Origin: Aphrophora alni
Taxonomy: Eukaryota; Arthropoda; Insecta; Hemiptera; Aphrophoridae
DNA: 64,000 bases
Direction: 5' to 3'
Assembly: GCA_963513935.1 (NCBI GenBank)
Contig: OY740769.1
Span: 103,519,762-103,583,761, forward strand
Below the pieces are notes generated by a model, which did no database searches, was not told the DNA's origin, and saw only the letters and a program-made list of their open reading frames with translations. The position numbers were made by a program, and so were the translations under genes. Positions within the stretch are counted from its first letter, which is position 1; each line of letters starts with the position of its first letter. Below are positions 12,790-25,199 of this stretch, one piece after another.

Positions 12790-14395
12790 TTTGTATATTA
12801 ACATTTTAAACATACAATTGAACGTCTTTTATACTGAAATACAACTGTGAAAAAGTTAAAATGTTTCATATTTAGGAGTTCAAACATCTTACATCTTTTC
12901 TGAGAATAAGTTAAAACATGTTTTTAGTTTTTAAGTGGGTCTTTTATGTGTGGTACTAAAACTATTTAAAATATATTGTACAAAACCTGAATATATCTCT
13001 TTGTAAATGAAACAGCTGTATAAAAATAAAAGGACTGTTATAGATTGCTTCATAGGTGTTTATGCATATTACATATTATTAATTCCTACGCTTCATAGGT
13101 TTTTTACAAAAATATAAATAATATCATAAAAATAGCATAGGAGTTAAAACTACAGAATGAAGTCCACCACACTGTGTGCAAAGTTTACATTAATCTCATA
13201 TTTCACAAAAACAAGTTTCGTTTAACAAGAGTATACAAAATACATTACTTTTTCTTCCTTTGAATATTTATGTGACACAAGTATAAATGGAATGAATACA
13301 TTAATACATATAAACTGTTTTCAGTGACTTGTATACTTCTTATAATGTTTTTGAAGTGTATATATTATATTCAACATATTAATTTTCAATTATTTATGAC
13401 AAATTCCAACTCAGTAATTATGATTTTCATAGAAAAAGGGGCGAGTTGTTTAAATTGTTATACAGCTAAATTCATTTGATTGTTGAATAAACAAAAAGAC
13501 ATGAAATTATATTTACAATAAAATATTCTGATTTTACACCATTATCAAATAAGAATATATTTGGTTATTGCAACAATATTTATTTAATCTGTGTCATCTA
13601 TTTCACACACAAAACTAATGTTGAGTCACGTAAAATTTCTTTTTTTCCCTTTTTTTTTAACATGGCTTATTTATTAAACAAATTCGTCTCATGAGAGAAT
13701 AAATATTTTCGCCAAAGTGTTTTATTTCTCGGAGAAGAGTAGAAGGTGCCAGACATGAATGGAGGTAGCAATTGTAGGAATCGAGGGTACAACTTTTAGG
13801 GTAGAATCTAGGAAATAGTAGTAACAGTAGTCATTATTATTTTACAATTTCTTATTTTTTACTTTCTTTCATAAATATCCTGAATGTATGGATGTTAAAT
13901 AATATTATTGCTCTATGTAATAAATTATGCAAATATATTTTGAGTATTTGTAGTACTATATATTATATGTGTCTGTAAAAAGATTAAAAAAACACGAGTT
14001 CATATCAAATTTGATTTGAAATTGAGGTTAATTTGAAAAAGATACATTAATTTAAAATGTGAAAATGTAATACTTACTGCCAAGAACTGGAAAGATAAAT
14101 AAGTAAACTTACAAGATTAAATTAAAACTTAGACCATTATAAAAGTAGAGAATCCGAAAGTTGTTATAACCTCTATTCAGTGTTATAGTAAAATCGGGTG
14201 AAGCTACTGTATATATATTGTGTAAACTATATATTACAGTAAATAAATAAATTTCGAGATGATTCAGTCTTCAAGGAGAGCTACACACTTCAATATTTTT
14301 AGTGTTAGTAATTATATTTAATATAATATTGTAGTACAAAAGCAATTTATGTGATAAACATATGAGAAAAAAGATACGTTTAGACAGGAGAAATT
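12790..14395. other. AT-rich stretch, no gene seen
   Basis: Only short T and A runs are present. Nothing is recognisable. Confidence 0.5.
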
Positions 14396-14399
14396 AATA

Positions 14400-14785
14400 A
14401 ACCTCAAACATCAGTAGAATAAACTATTACGATAAGAAAGAAGTGAAGAGCTTGATAGGTAGCAAAAACCATTACGATAACAATAAAGACGCAAATAAAA
14501 AGATAGAAGTGAAAAACATGATAAGTCTCACCTTTACGATGAGAAAGAAGACACACAAAAATAGATAGAAGTGAAAAAAATATAAGTAGCAAAACCTTTA
14601 CTAAGAGAAACAAGACAAAATAAAAAGATAGAATTGGAAAACTAGATAAGTAGCAAAAACCATTACAATAACAAAGAAGACACAAAGAAAAATATAGAAA
14701 TGAAAAATTACATAAGTAGTAAAAACCATTACAATAACAAAGAAGACACAAATAAAAATATAGAAGTGAAAAACTTGTTATGATA
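14400..14785. repeat. minisatellite, about 64-bp unit, about six copies
   Basis: Units begin with ataagtagcaaaaaccatta at about 14455, 14521, 14582, 14645 and 14712, giving spacings of 66, 61, 63 and 67 bases. Each continues with a cataacaaagaagacacaaa-like middle and an atatagaagtgaaaaact end. The spacing varies and copies differ by substitutions and small indels, so the array is not young. The 115-codon minus-strand frame across it (repeated VFIVIVMVFAT-like text) is a product of the repeat. Confidence 0.9.
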
Positions 14786-14809
14786 CAAATAATTCCGACT
14801 CTTCTGTAA

Positions 14810-15720
14810 TATTCTACAGAGCTTTCAGCTTACAAACTCCATGCCCAACTCCTCCTCCAGTAACCTCAAATTCAAACGAACCTGTTACATTAGTCAGTGG
14901 AAAAAACAGTGCTCCACATTAGTGCATAGGCAATACATTTAGAAGGAGCCATTGCGCCTATAAGAAAGAAAGGAATTACCTCAACAAATCGCCTACACAA
15001 AGGATGTAAACGGAAATGGGTTAGGTTACGTACTAAGCCTGGAAGAATTTACACAAGTATTTCTATAATATGAAAACCCAGTGTCTTTGATATTTCTCAA
15101 TATACCTAGCATCACTGTTCCAGAAATGTAAGAGATCTTTCCTTAAAGGACGAGATCCATTCAAAGCAGAATCTACTTAACCGTAGTATTATAGTCCAAA
15201 GAGCATAGACTAAGTTGAACACAAGTGCAATATTTTTGCGACTCCAATTGTGAACAAGTGGAATCCTCTGTCGATAGAAGAACTTTTTCAAAATAGTTAG
15301 ATATAACTCAAACAACTCAGGCCTTTCAATAAGGAGGGGGAGGCGTGTTCTTAAACAAAGAGCGCAGGTTAACTTTAGTTAAAGATAATCATTCTTGTAA
15401 TGGAAATGTTCAACGCTTGTTGCCCTCGCGGCAGCTGGGACATCTCCAACAGTGGAAAACCTTTCCACCACCCCAGCCGCAGAGCTACTTCTTCTACACG
15501 TGGGAACCGCGTAAGAGTTCGAGATTTGAGCAAAACCCAATAATGCACAATAACAGACAAAGACCCATATTTTGACGAGGAGGCGGAAATGTTTCCTGAT
15601 CCTATCAGAACATACCCGGTGTGATGATCTCCTGGTTCAACATGATTACTCAATGAAAACCTAAAATCTCCGATCAGAGGTAAATACGTCCCCTGGAATA
15701 ACAATATTTCAGGATGCCAT
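14810..15720. pseudogene. GC-richer patch with damaged coding character, unrecognised
   Basis: This block is visibly richer in G and C than its surroundings. On the plus strand, from about 15400, a frame reads MEMFNACCPRGSWDISNSGK, later VRVRDLSKTQ, a stop, then DPYFDEEAEMFPDPIRTYPV before two stops. On the minus strand a 109-codon frame (15375-15704) and fragments such as NLRLLEEELGMEFV near 14880 are also open. No single frame spans the block. I do not recognise a family. A decayed transposon protein or an old gene copy are both possible. Confidence 0.3.
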
Positions 15721-16125
15721 TACCTGTTGAAGCAGGTCTACTTTATTTACTTATCTTAATTTTAGAAATAATTTCGAACAACTGTATTTTTGTTAATTTT
15801 GAACACTTGAGAATGCTTCTTCCATTTGTTTTTGTAAAACTATCACCTCGAATTTCTCAACTTTTTCCATTTGTCTTCACTTTGTAACACACATCAACGA
15901 TATTATCACGAGTTATTTCTACAATAGTATGTACAAGATCTCTTTTTTATCCAATCCCAAAAAACATATAGTTTCGTTATCCTTATTCCTTCCACAATCC
16001 AAACAGTTTGAACTATCTTCCTTTTTCACATCATATACATAACTCTGGAATAATCAGGGGACAGTAAGAAACTGTCGTGGGTAAAAATTGAACTTCCCAT
16101 TAGTCTTACACATCAAACTATATTA
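15721..16125. other. no feature seen
   Basis: There is no convincing open frame, repeat or RNA structure. Confidence 0.45.
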
Positions 16126-16130
16126 TTCCC

Positions 16131-16245
16131 TTGTCAAAATATATTATTATTACGGCAGTCAAGCTAATCTCGGAGTCATTTAATCATCTTTTCTGCGATT
16201 GCGCCATGATTGAGGTGCTTACCTTTCTTCGAATGTCCAGACATC
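16131..16245 (+). pseudogene. possible C-terminal fragment of a non-LTR reverse transcriptase
   Basis: The plus frame contains VKLISESFNHLFCDCAMIE. This resembles the E(T/S)xxHxxxxC zinc-finger-like text near the C-terminus of several insect non-LTR retrotransposon proteins (C-x2-C-x5-E-T-x2-H-x4-C). The upstream Cys pair is not visible. The piece is short, so chance resemblance cannot be excluded. Confidence 0.25.
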
Positions 16246-16319
16246 AGACAATGACGTTGTCATACTCAGGGGTTCAGATTAAACCCAAGGCTAATAATAA
16301 TAAGAATGGTTTTTAATTA

Positions 16320-19300
16320 TTATGTCATTTCCTTAATACGCTTGCTTACAATTTAATAATATAATAATTGTGTAAGATTGTTTAATAAATAGATTTAGCA
16401 ACTATTTTTCATTATATTCTTTATTTTTATTTTTAATATATACGTAATTTACATTTCAATTTCTATTTTTGTCGTTCAGTTTTTAGGTGAGATTAGGTTA
16501 GGTCTTACAACTTTTTCAACGAAATGAAAAGAAAAACAACTTCACCATTAATTTTAATTTAACCCGGCAATAATTAATTTTGTTTATAAATTTTAAGCTG
16601 TTGTGATAATATTTTAATTTAAATGCAATAAAACACTTTGGCGCCAGACATAAAAACTTTGAATAGCGAAAATAGAATAGAAATTAGACAATATCTCTTC
16701 TCCGTGAAATACATCTTACTTCGGGTTACAATAGAATCTGTCTGGTTTTGCATATTTCACAAGACATATTGTACTTCAGCCAATACTATTTGTGTAACTC
16801 CAACATCATGTTTTATTTAACAAACATAATACAATCTACATTTTTATGAGCGGCTAAATGATATTAAACGACAAGCTACTGTTCTAGATTAATGGAAAAT
16901 ATTTTGAAACAAATGCATTGTTAGAAACATAATTATTTCTAAAAACGATAAATTAAAAAATACAATTGTAGATGGATGTCCGAAGTACTTTGCAATCTAA
17001 AAGGTATCTTAATAGCTTTTACGACTAAATTAATTTGAAAACAGTTGTCATTATTTAACCCCTTCGTTTATCTAGTAGAACGGTCTACAAGAATGGTCTA
17101 TTCTACTACATGGTGTGATCAACAATAACAAATATGTTCCATACTTCATTGTATTAATAACTAAATATTCAATGGCTAAATGTTCCTTTGCTATGTAATC
17201 CAAATAGAAAAATATTTGTCCCCAGGGCTTTTAAATGAATATTTTGTTCAGCCGTGAATTACTTGTATTTTTTATAGAAAACACGTATCAGTATCTTTTG
17301 ATATTGTTTTAAATATTCATGAAATAAGCTATTGCACAACCTTATATAATTTATAAAATCAAAATTATCGACAAAAAATAATTAAAACTACCATTTTTAA
17401 TTGATGACCAATTTTTCATTTTAAATATTAGTGGTTATCTGTTTTTAAAAACACACAAATTAAGATTTTCGTAGACTCTACTCTAACAATTTTCTGGTTT
17501 TAACGATTTTGATCAATGTTTGCTCAAGTAAAGATTCAAATGACCCAACAAAACTTATTGATTGTAATATCTACAAAAAACCCTGTTCTTAAGATATCGG
17601 TAAAAATTGATCAAAAAATCGTGGCTGTTATAAAACCGTCATTTCTCAAAATCGCCACTTCCAATTTCATTTACATTTCAATGAAATTTGAAGATTAATG
17701 ACCCAAACCTGTATACAAAATCGCAAATAAAAAATATAATGGTTCTTGAATTCAGGCAAAACACTTAAATAAAACTTGAACACCGTCATGAAAATCACGA
17801 TTTAAAAAAAAAAAAAAAAAACACTACCAGTATTAAGATTGAATTCGTGGCATTTAAGCAAATGTATGCCTTACTATAAAAAAAATTATAACAATGTTTC
17901 CATAGTTCATGTTTTAACTACGAAACTGAGATTTCAGTTTACGAATAGTATTGATTCGTTTTATATGATTTTCTGAGTGGGTTACTGAGAAAGTTTGTAA
18001 AATCTTTTTGCACCACTTATCTTTTATCTCGAAGTTTATCTCAAAGCAGAATTTTCGAAATAATATCATGTAATACCAATGTTTGAATTTTGAGGCATCA
18101 GAAAAAAAAATGTCGAAGAATAAATATGTCACCCTGTTGAGAGTACGAGACATATAATCAAATGGTAAAAGATAAACTGAATGGTCAAATCTCATTCAAA
18201 AGCAAAGCAAGTTGAGGCATGAATATGTAGACAAGAAAGTAAAATAATTTACCTAAAGTAATTACTGTCAGAGAGACAGTGTTTTTTTTCTATTGTGCAA
18301 AACCATTGTAATTAGTACCATTGAATACGTGCCTTACAAAGCACGTAGCGAGAACCTAATGACAAGAATGACGGAATTGGTATCTCACCCAATTAGCCTT
18401 GAGAGGAAGGGAGTGGCTAATTTGGTTTAAAACTTTATGGTTTGGGCTATAATACGAACATTAATTAAACATTGACTTCTTAAAGAATTTTGCTTAGTAC
18501 AAGTTTATTTCCTTTTATTTAACATACAGTTGAAAAATAAATACATATATTTTTTAATAAAATAAAGACTCACAAATTCTTCAACACTTTAAATACACTC
18601 TGTACTTTATTTTATTTTATATTTTTTTCTCAGACTGTACTGATATCGTCTGCTCCGGCTGTTCCAACGTGTGGATCGATTTTTTAACGAATTTGGTATG
18701 TGAGCTAATTTTGGCCATATCTGGGGACACTTTTTAAACTCTGTATAACAGCTCAAAATTGATTTACCTGTCACAAAAATTTTGATCAAATTTTGCTCTA
18801 GTGTAGACTATAAAGACCCAAACAAAACGCAATGGTCCCCACAACAAAAAATGCCGATCGATCTTAGTCATATATGACTTACACTTAGATTATGTTTACG
18901 GTACAAGTGAAGCAAGTTTGGCCACTTATATAAATATATCGAACCAATTTCTATAAATTACTATAGTCTATAAAGACTATAGTTACTTATTTTCACTTTT
19001 TGATTTACAACTACTAAACAGACTTCATAGTAACTATAATTCATGTGTTTTTTTTAGAGAGAAAATGTTTTGCTGTTTTATTGATCATTTATTATATTTA
19101 GATTCTGATTATATTTAAAACCAATTTAAATATGTACGACTTATATTTAGATACTTTTAAATTTGTTATAATAGAGGAAGGGGTAAAATATATATTTGTA
19201 ACAAGAATCATATCTATTAAACGAGCAATTTTGTATTTTTGTAATGCTGGGTGAAGCTATCGTTTTCGAGTGAGACAAATCAATTTAGCTAGCTCTTCAC

Positions 19301-20080
19301 TTTGACAAACACATTTATAGAGTTAAGTAATTAGAATAATTTACACAAACTAATAATGTACAAAAATAATTAAATAAAGCAATAATACATGAATATTATG
19401 TTTAACGCCTCGACCTCCTGTGCTCTGTACTGCGATTATCAATTGTCTAGACCACCTACCGTAAAACTTGTTCATATCTATTATCCCATACAAAATGTAA
19501 AAGATGGAAATAAATTAAATGTAACACGTAAAATCTTAAAAGTAATTGTGATTCCAGTAAAGTAAATCACCAACTATCTTTTTTTGAGTTATAACTAAAA
19601 TTATGTTTAAGAATATGTATTCTATTTACGAAGTCTAAAATATTGTACGTCAAAAATACATTTTATTTTTTTTAACTCGGCTCACAGAAAGGTGTTAAAA
19701 TGAAATAAAGGACTTGTGAAAAAAACAGTCAAATACTACTACCTAAATAACTTAACTTTCTCCCACACCATATAGTGAAAAAATGCGTCTCAAACTAATA
19801 AGTCGTCTTAAAATTTTATCACTTTGTTTTTCTTGGGAGATAGAGTGGGTTTAAAAGTGTCAAATTTGAGTGATTTCGTTTCTTTATATATAATATACAG
19901 TATACTTAATTAGAGCAGAAAATTGTTTTACTTGTGCAATAAACTGGTTTAAATCAAAAAATGATAAATCGAACTTAATTCACATATAGTATTTAATCAA
20001 ACCCATCAAGTTTATTTAATTTTATACATTTATTTTTGTCAAATATTTTGAACCATTTCTTTCATTTCCGTTTACACTGG
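16320..20080. other. AT-rich stretch with minor repeats, no gene seen
   Basis: It holds ttaggttagg at 16493-16502, an 18-base A run at 17804-17821, and agacccaaacaaaacg at about 18815, which is shared with family R1. A weak inverted pair caattagcc/ggctaattt lies at 18390-18425. Small open frames have no recognisable motif. Confidence 0.45.
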
Positions 20081-20082
20081 GT

Positions 20083-20130
20083 TAGCACATTTCACTAAAA
20101 TTTTAACGAAATTAGAAATTAATAGAATCG
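20083..20130 (+). repeat. dispersed repeat family R1, third short copy
   Basis: The sequence catttcactaaaattttaac then gaaatta resembles the cores at 4645 and (inverted) 1530. Similarity fades quickly on both sides. Confidence 0.3.
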
Positions 20131-20154
20131 ATTATAAATATTGTGTCTTTTAAA

Positions 20155-20345
20155 GCCTGTTTTTTGTTTTCTCATTTTTCATTTGTCTTTTCTCTTTTAT
20201 CTTTTGTGTTTTGTCTTCTGACCTTTATCTTTCGTCTTCATCTTTTGTCTTTTGTCTCTGACCTATGTCCTATGTCCTCTTTGTTTTGTTTCGTTTAGAT
20301 TCGTTTCGTTTCATTTCGTTTCGTTTTGTTTTGTTTTTTGCCAAT
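20155..20345. repeat. pyrimidine-rich simple-sequence tract (tttgtc / ttcgt)n
   Basis: Nearly 190 bases have very few purines other than G. The first part is built from tttgtctttt-like and ctgacct-like pieces, and the second from tttcgtttcgtttcatttcg pentanucleotide units decaying to ttttgttttg. Strand asymmetry is extreme. No coding function is seen. Confidence 0.8.
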
Positions 20346-23045
20346 CATTTTCAAACGAGAATTTATAAAGAGATAGCGATCAATCCGTATTTTTTTATCC
20401 TTATCCAGTAACATTTTAGATTTGGTCTGGTAACTAACTTCAAATTTTGAGTTTTCTAATAACGAATGAAAAAATTGGAAAACCCCCTGAATAAATGGTT
20501 AAAACTGTCCTACATACATAATTAATACAGTGATTAATGATTTGTTTTTAGATACGAATAATCCAAATTGCAAATTTTAAAACTAAAATATGTTGTTCTA
20601 CAATCAAGTCACTTAAAGTGCATACATTACATTCAACAAATTTAAACTTTGATTTAAAATATCAAAGTTGTTAACACAAAGTTATAAACTGATATTATAT
20701 TAAAGAAAGATCAATTTCCTTAATTTAATAACAACTATAACATCAAACAAAAGTCTTATCTGCACTTCCAATCAATCAAGATAAAACGTAATAAATCTTT
20801 CGAAACTTTGACGTGTTCAACTTTATATCTTACATAATAACTTATACATTATATTTGGACAAACATAAGTCATTATAATTATATTGACGTATAAAGCGAA
20901 CCTTTTATATGGTCATAAGGCGGCCATATTTGAGCACACTTTAATATAGTTTTTGTGTAAAATAAGTCCATTCAAACTCAAAATAATAATGAGAAATAAT
21001 TAACTTCTTCAATTTCGTCTATACACTTCTAAAATTTATATAGAATTATTTTAAAAAATTTTAACACTCTTGAAGTTTTAGTCAAAATGGATACTTTCAC
21101 GTAAAACTTATATTTCACTAACAGCATAAAGTAACAATCTGTGAAAAAATAAAATTTAGCTTTATGATATACCTGCAAGTAACGTGTTTTCTAGCACGTT
21201 GGAGATAATGTTACATTTTAAGAATTTTGTAAAGCCTGTCTGTATATTGTTGATATAGACAAAATATTTACCAACTTCAATGAGCATTGTGGTATGATAA
21301 TAATCATTTTAGCAGTAATATCGAAAAGTTATAATATCAAAGGTTCCTAGTACTAAACTATAAAATGTAACTCTAATATAACATAAATGATGACCTACCA
21401 CCACTCCCAATCTACAAATATATAACCTCATCAGTTTGAGCCCACGTAAGGACTGTATAAATATAAGAAACTAGTATTATAGAAAAAAAACTATTTTAAA
21501 TTTAAGAACCAATTATTTGGCCTTTAAAAAATAATGATCTCATGTGTCACAAGGCTAATTACTATTTTTAAAATGTTTCAAATCCGAGAAGGGGGGTCAA
21601 TAATTTAAACTTCGGTTTCAAATAGATTTAGAGAGGTAGCCTACTTTTTAATTACCCGGTGTATTAACCAAGTAACTTTCTCCACTCCAGTTTATGCCAT
21701 TTGGTGACGGCTAAGTAACTATTTGTTTATACACAAAATAAAAATAAGATATTAGTAGTTTTTTTTTTTCTTAATTTTATTACTTGTACAGTTGAATCTT
21801 GACCATGAGTTTGATTAGAAATGACTAAATATTTATGGATATATATTGTTCTTATCTTTATTAACCCGCATAGACTCTTGAATTTATCTTCTTTTTTTAC
21901 ACCACTTTTTACTACTATTATTGTTCCTCGTTAATAATTTTATTTCATATTATGTATTATTTGTATGGCAAACAATAATTATTATTTTATATATTTATAT
22001 TTTTTTTTAAATCATTTACATGTTTTTACTAATCCAATTGGTAACCCTGATAAATATATGAATACCTCATCCCAGAATCAAAATATTTTGTTTGTAATTA
22101 AATGTCTTGCATTTTATTGTCCTTTTCGAAAACATCTTTCTTATTGTCATTATCATCATTTCTGTTTATTAATTTTTAATTGCTTATTTATATCATATTA
22201 ATTGTTAATTAAGCTTAGATATGAAGTTCAAGTGTAATAAATTGTAAGAAAATGACATTTTTATATTAATTATTAAATTATTATATTTATTTAATACATT
22301 TATGTGTGGTTAGATTTTTAAAAACAAATCTACTTTCTCTTGTTGTTTGTGATTTATTGTTATTGATGTTATTGCCAGAAACGTTTACATTTTAGTTTCA
22401 TTCTGGAAAAAAATATATACTTAGATGGATTTCATAATGGACACAACTCCTTTATATATAAGAAGGAGATGGTTACATGAATGTTTACAAAGGCAGTTAG
22501 GAAACGTTTAAGGCTCTGTATACGTGTGTTGAATACGAGAAAGGATTTCTATTGTACCTTCAATGAATTTATTATCCTGGCTTATCGCGACTGTGTACAA
22601 CGAGCTCTTTAAAATGTACATGAAGTTAAAAAACTGCATTCTGAGTCTGACAAAAATTGCATCTACGTAAAAAAAAATTAAATAAATAAATAAATTAAAA
22701 TTTAAAAAATTGTTACACGACTGGTAGTGTCTTCATAAATGAGAAAAGTAAAATGTCTTTTTACCCTTTGACATACGACGGTTTAAGTTACTATACGAGT
22801 TTATTTTCCTAAATTGATATTCTGTTCTATACGTATAATACCAAAAAGAAAAAAAAGTGAATCACTCAAAAAATACATTACCGAATTAAGGCTAATTCCT
22901 AAATATTCACTCACACACCCGAAACACTAATTAAGCACAAGCAGCCATGGACGATGCTCATTGTTAAACTACTGTAGACTCATTTCCGAAATTAAATAAT
23001 CTTCCGATATCTGGACTGACTTACCGAAAGCCCCTAACGCCACGA
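20346..23045. other. AT-rich stretch, no gene seen
   Basis: Short poly-T and poly-A runs and an (AAAT)n-like patch near 22680 are all I can see. A frame at 21965-22201 is built from AT-rich codons without motifs. Confidence 0.5.
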
Positions 23046-23049
23046 CCCC

Positions 23050-23460
23050 AATTAATTAGCCAAGATGAAATATTAAATTAAATAATTAACCAAAAATATG
23101 TGACACAAACTGTCGCAAACAACGACTAGTAAAGCCCAAGGAGAAGTTTCATATGTCTGGCATGCTCTGCTAATCATAGCTGCTGTTCCGATCAGCTGTT
23201 CAGTCCCCATCCCAATTCCGTGCTGTTGGCAATCTCGTCGGTGATCGCAGTTAGCGTTACAACCAAGATTGCACCGACGAGTCATGAGATTAATTTGTAT
23301 GCAACTAGAATATCAACTTCGATGACTCGGGGTGACTGTTCCTCAGAACGCCTCACAGAACGTTATTTTTTGGATTGTGGTAGTGCGTTACGCGGCAAAT
23401 TGCTAATACCTGGAGAAAGAAGAGCTGTATTAAAATGAGAGTTACAGCATGGGTTTTACA
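23050..23460. other. GC-richer patch, unrecognised
   Basis: Overlapping frames on both strands (minus 23073-23285, plus 23220-23438) reflect fewer AT-rich stops rather than clear coding. The piece gatcagctgttcagtcccc and the cggcaaattgctaatacctg end are not AT-rich background. Downstream, gtacaccctgtatatg at 23591-23606 looks like a CACCCTGTA transposon tip, so the whole patch may be an uncharacterised element. I cannot find its other end. Confidence 0.25.
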
Positions 23461-23609
23461 TAAATGGAGTGTAAAACTATATGACACCCTTTCATTTAAA
23501 ATGCTTAACATAATTTCAAGATTGTTGACAAACCAAATTTAAAGCCTTAATTGATGCGGTACTCTAAATGTTAGATGAGTCCTATACTTAATGTACACCC
23601 TGTATATGT

Positions 23610-24640
23610 TGTATTGTCTATTTTATTTCAGTAATCTTATGATAACTTTCGGTGGAACAAATAATTTCATACAGTTAACTTTATGAAACTTACTGTATTG
23701 GTTAATTTCTTTTCCATAATATGGAGTTTTATCCCTGATCCACTGTAATTACTTTATATTTTAATGCTGCTCTAAACTTAAAATAAATTGTTTGTAAGCA
23801 AAATATTGAACAGAATAAATGTAAATTTACAATTACTATTTAAATAATTACGATTAACAAACGTTTAGACAGTAAGTTACAGTAACCGGAAGTAGCCCTA
23901 AAGTTGAGACAGGACATTACCGGAACAATACAACCAACGCCAACACGCTCCAAAGCCTTAACGTAATTTCATGTCTCAAAGTACAATTGTAAGCAGTATT
24001 CAGTAGTGGCAAGAAACTTTACTATTGTGCCAAATGTATAAACTTATGTTAAGTCCTGTGTTTAAAGCTATTGAGTAATTTAGAACGTGGTGTATTAGTA
24101 GAGTCATATATCGGAAAATGTTCATTTCTTGATAAACTTAGGAACAGAACAATTATATGTTCAATATATATCAGCCATTAGAGAGAATTTATAAATTTAA
24201 AAAATCTTAACATCCAGAATTGAACGGTAACCATAATTATTACAATTGTGTTAATAAATTGCAACTTTTTTTCTGTCTCCAATTAAATTTCCTTTTTTTT
24301 TAATATCTTGTTTTATAAATTGAATGTAAATTATGTACGTTATAATTATTTGAACGAATTTCTTAACCTAAACAAATTACAAACTACAACCTACAATGAG
24401 GTTTTTTTTCTTAATTGTTTTTAATCCCATGAAACTTTAGACCATGAGATAAGTTACACTGAAATACGCTAAATCTATAGTAACTTTCAAATCTATCTGA
24501 TTCATAAATTAAGAATAATTTTGCTTATTAAAAACAAAATTTCAATCCATCACTTAGAATCAAGTACAATACGTAAATATTTCAATGAGAGGCAATTGAC
24601 GAAAACATTATTTTTCTTTCGTAAAACATTATTAAGGTTT
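23610..24640. other. AT-rich stretch, no gene seen
   Basis: I see no coding region or repeat before the reverse-transcriptase remnant. Confidence 0.5.
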
Positions 24641-24645
24641 TGTCG

Positions 24646-25080
24646 TACTCGCTGCTACTTCACGTACTTCCAGTCAGGCAGTAATTAAAACCTCGTATTT
24701 TGAATATGTGTATTCTCACCTCAGTTATGTTGTTCCCCTTTGGGGTAATTCAGTAGAGTCTGAAAAAATTGTTTTTATTCAAAAGAAAATTATAATAATA
24801 ATTTGAAATTTAATGTCGGCAATCTTACAAAAATTAATTTAAAAACTTCCCTTCCCTGTAATATATTCTGAATGTCCTGACTTTTTTTAAGTAATTATAT
24901 TAGTGTCAATCAGTACAATCATGTATATTTCATAAGATGAACAAAACCCAATCCAAAGATTAAAGTTTGGGGGTGCCAACTCCGGTAAATTGTACAACAG
25001 GTTGCTGGATAATTGGAAGTCCCTTGTATTGGCAAATTTTAAAACAAATAGTTGCATTTATAAAAACAAAAAACAAAAAA
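24646..25080 (+). pseudogene. non-LTR retrotransposon remnant, C-terminal part of reverse transcriptase
   Basis: Across two frames the plus strand reads YFEYVYSHLSYVVPLWGNS, then SEKIVFIQKKIIIII. This is the 'YfxSHLxYgixxWGNS...ifxLQKKxxR' signature just downstream of the catalytic palm in CR1/Jockey-type and related non-LTR reverse transcriptases. About 270 bases later NSGKLYNRLLDNWKSL and LANFKTNSCIYKNK fit the usual C-terminal 'xGxxLYNxLPxxIKxLxxxxFKxxLKxxL' region. Stops and a frameshift interrupt it, and the catalytic FADD region is not present, so it is dead. The 3' sequence continues into a segment shared with 54.58 kb. Confidence 0.7.
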
Positions 25081-25125
25081 TCAACTTCCCAGTTACATCA
25101 CTTTTATTTTCCAATTTCCCTCTAC
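25081..25125 (+). repeat. 3' tail segment shared with 54.58 kb
   Basis: 27 bases starting tcaacttcccagttacatca are identical to 54581-54607, and similarity continues through aatttccct. It follows directly on the RT remnant, so it probably marks the end of that retrotransposon family. Confidence 0.7.
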
Positions 25126-25199
25126 TAATAAACTTGCACAATCATTCAATAGATTACTCCAGCTGTTTGAATGATTACAATCTAAATTTTATTACCTAA

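Noticed and set aside
14404..14751. 115-codon hydrophobic minus frame
   Set aside because: It is the translation of the 64-bp minisatellite, and indels between units shift the frame.
18300..18430. tRNA gene or SINE from the acgtgcc/ggctaattt inverted pieces
   Set aside because: No A-box and B-box pair with correct spacing, and no cloverleaf could be drawn.
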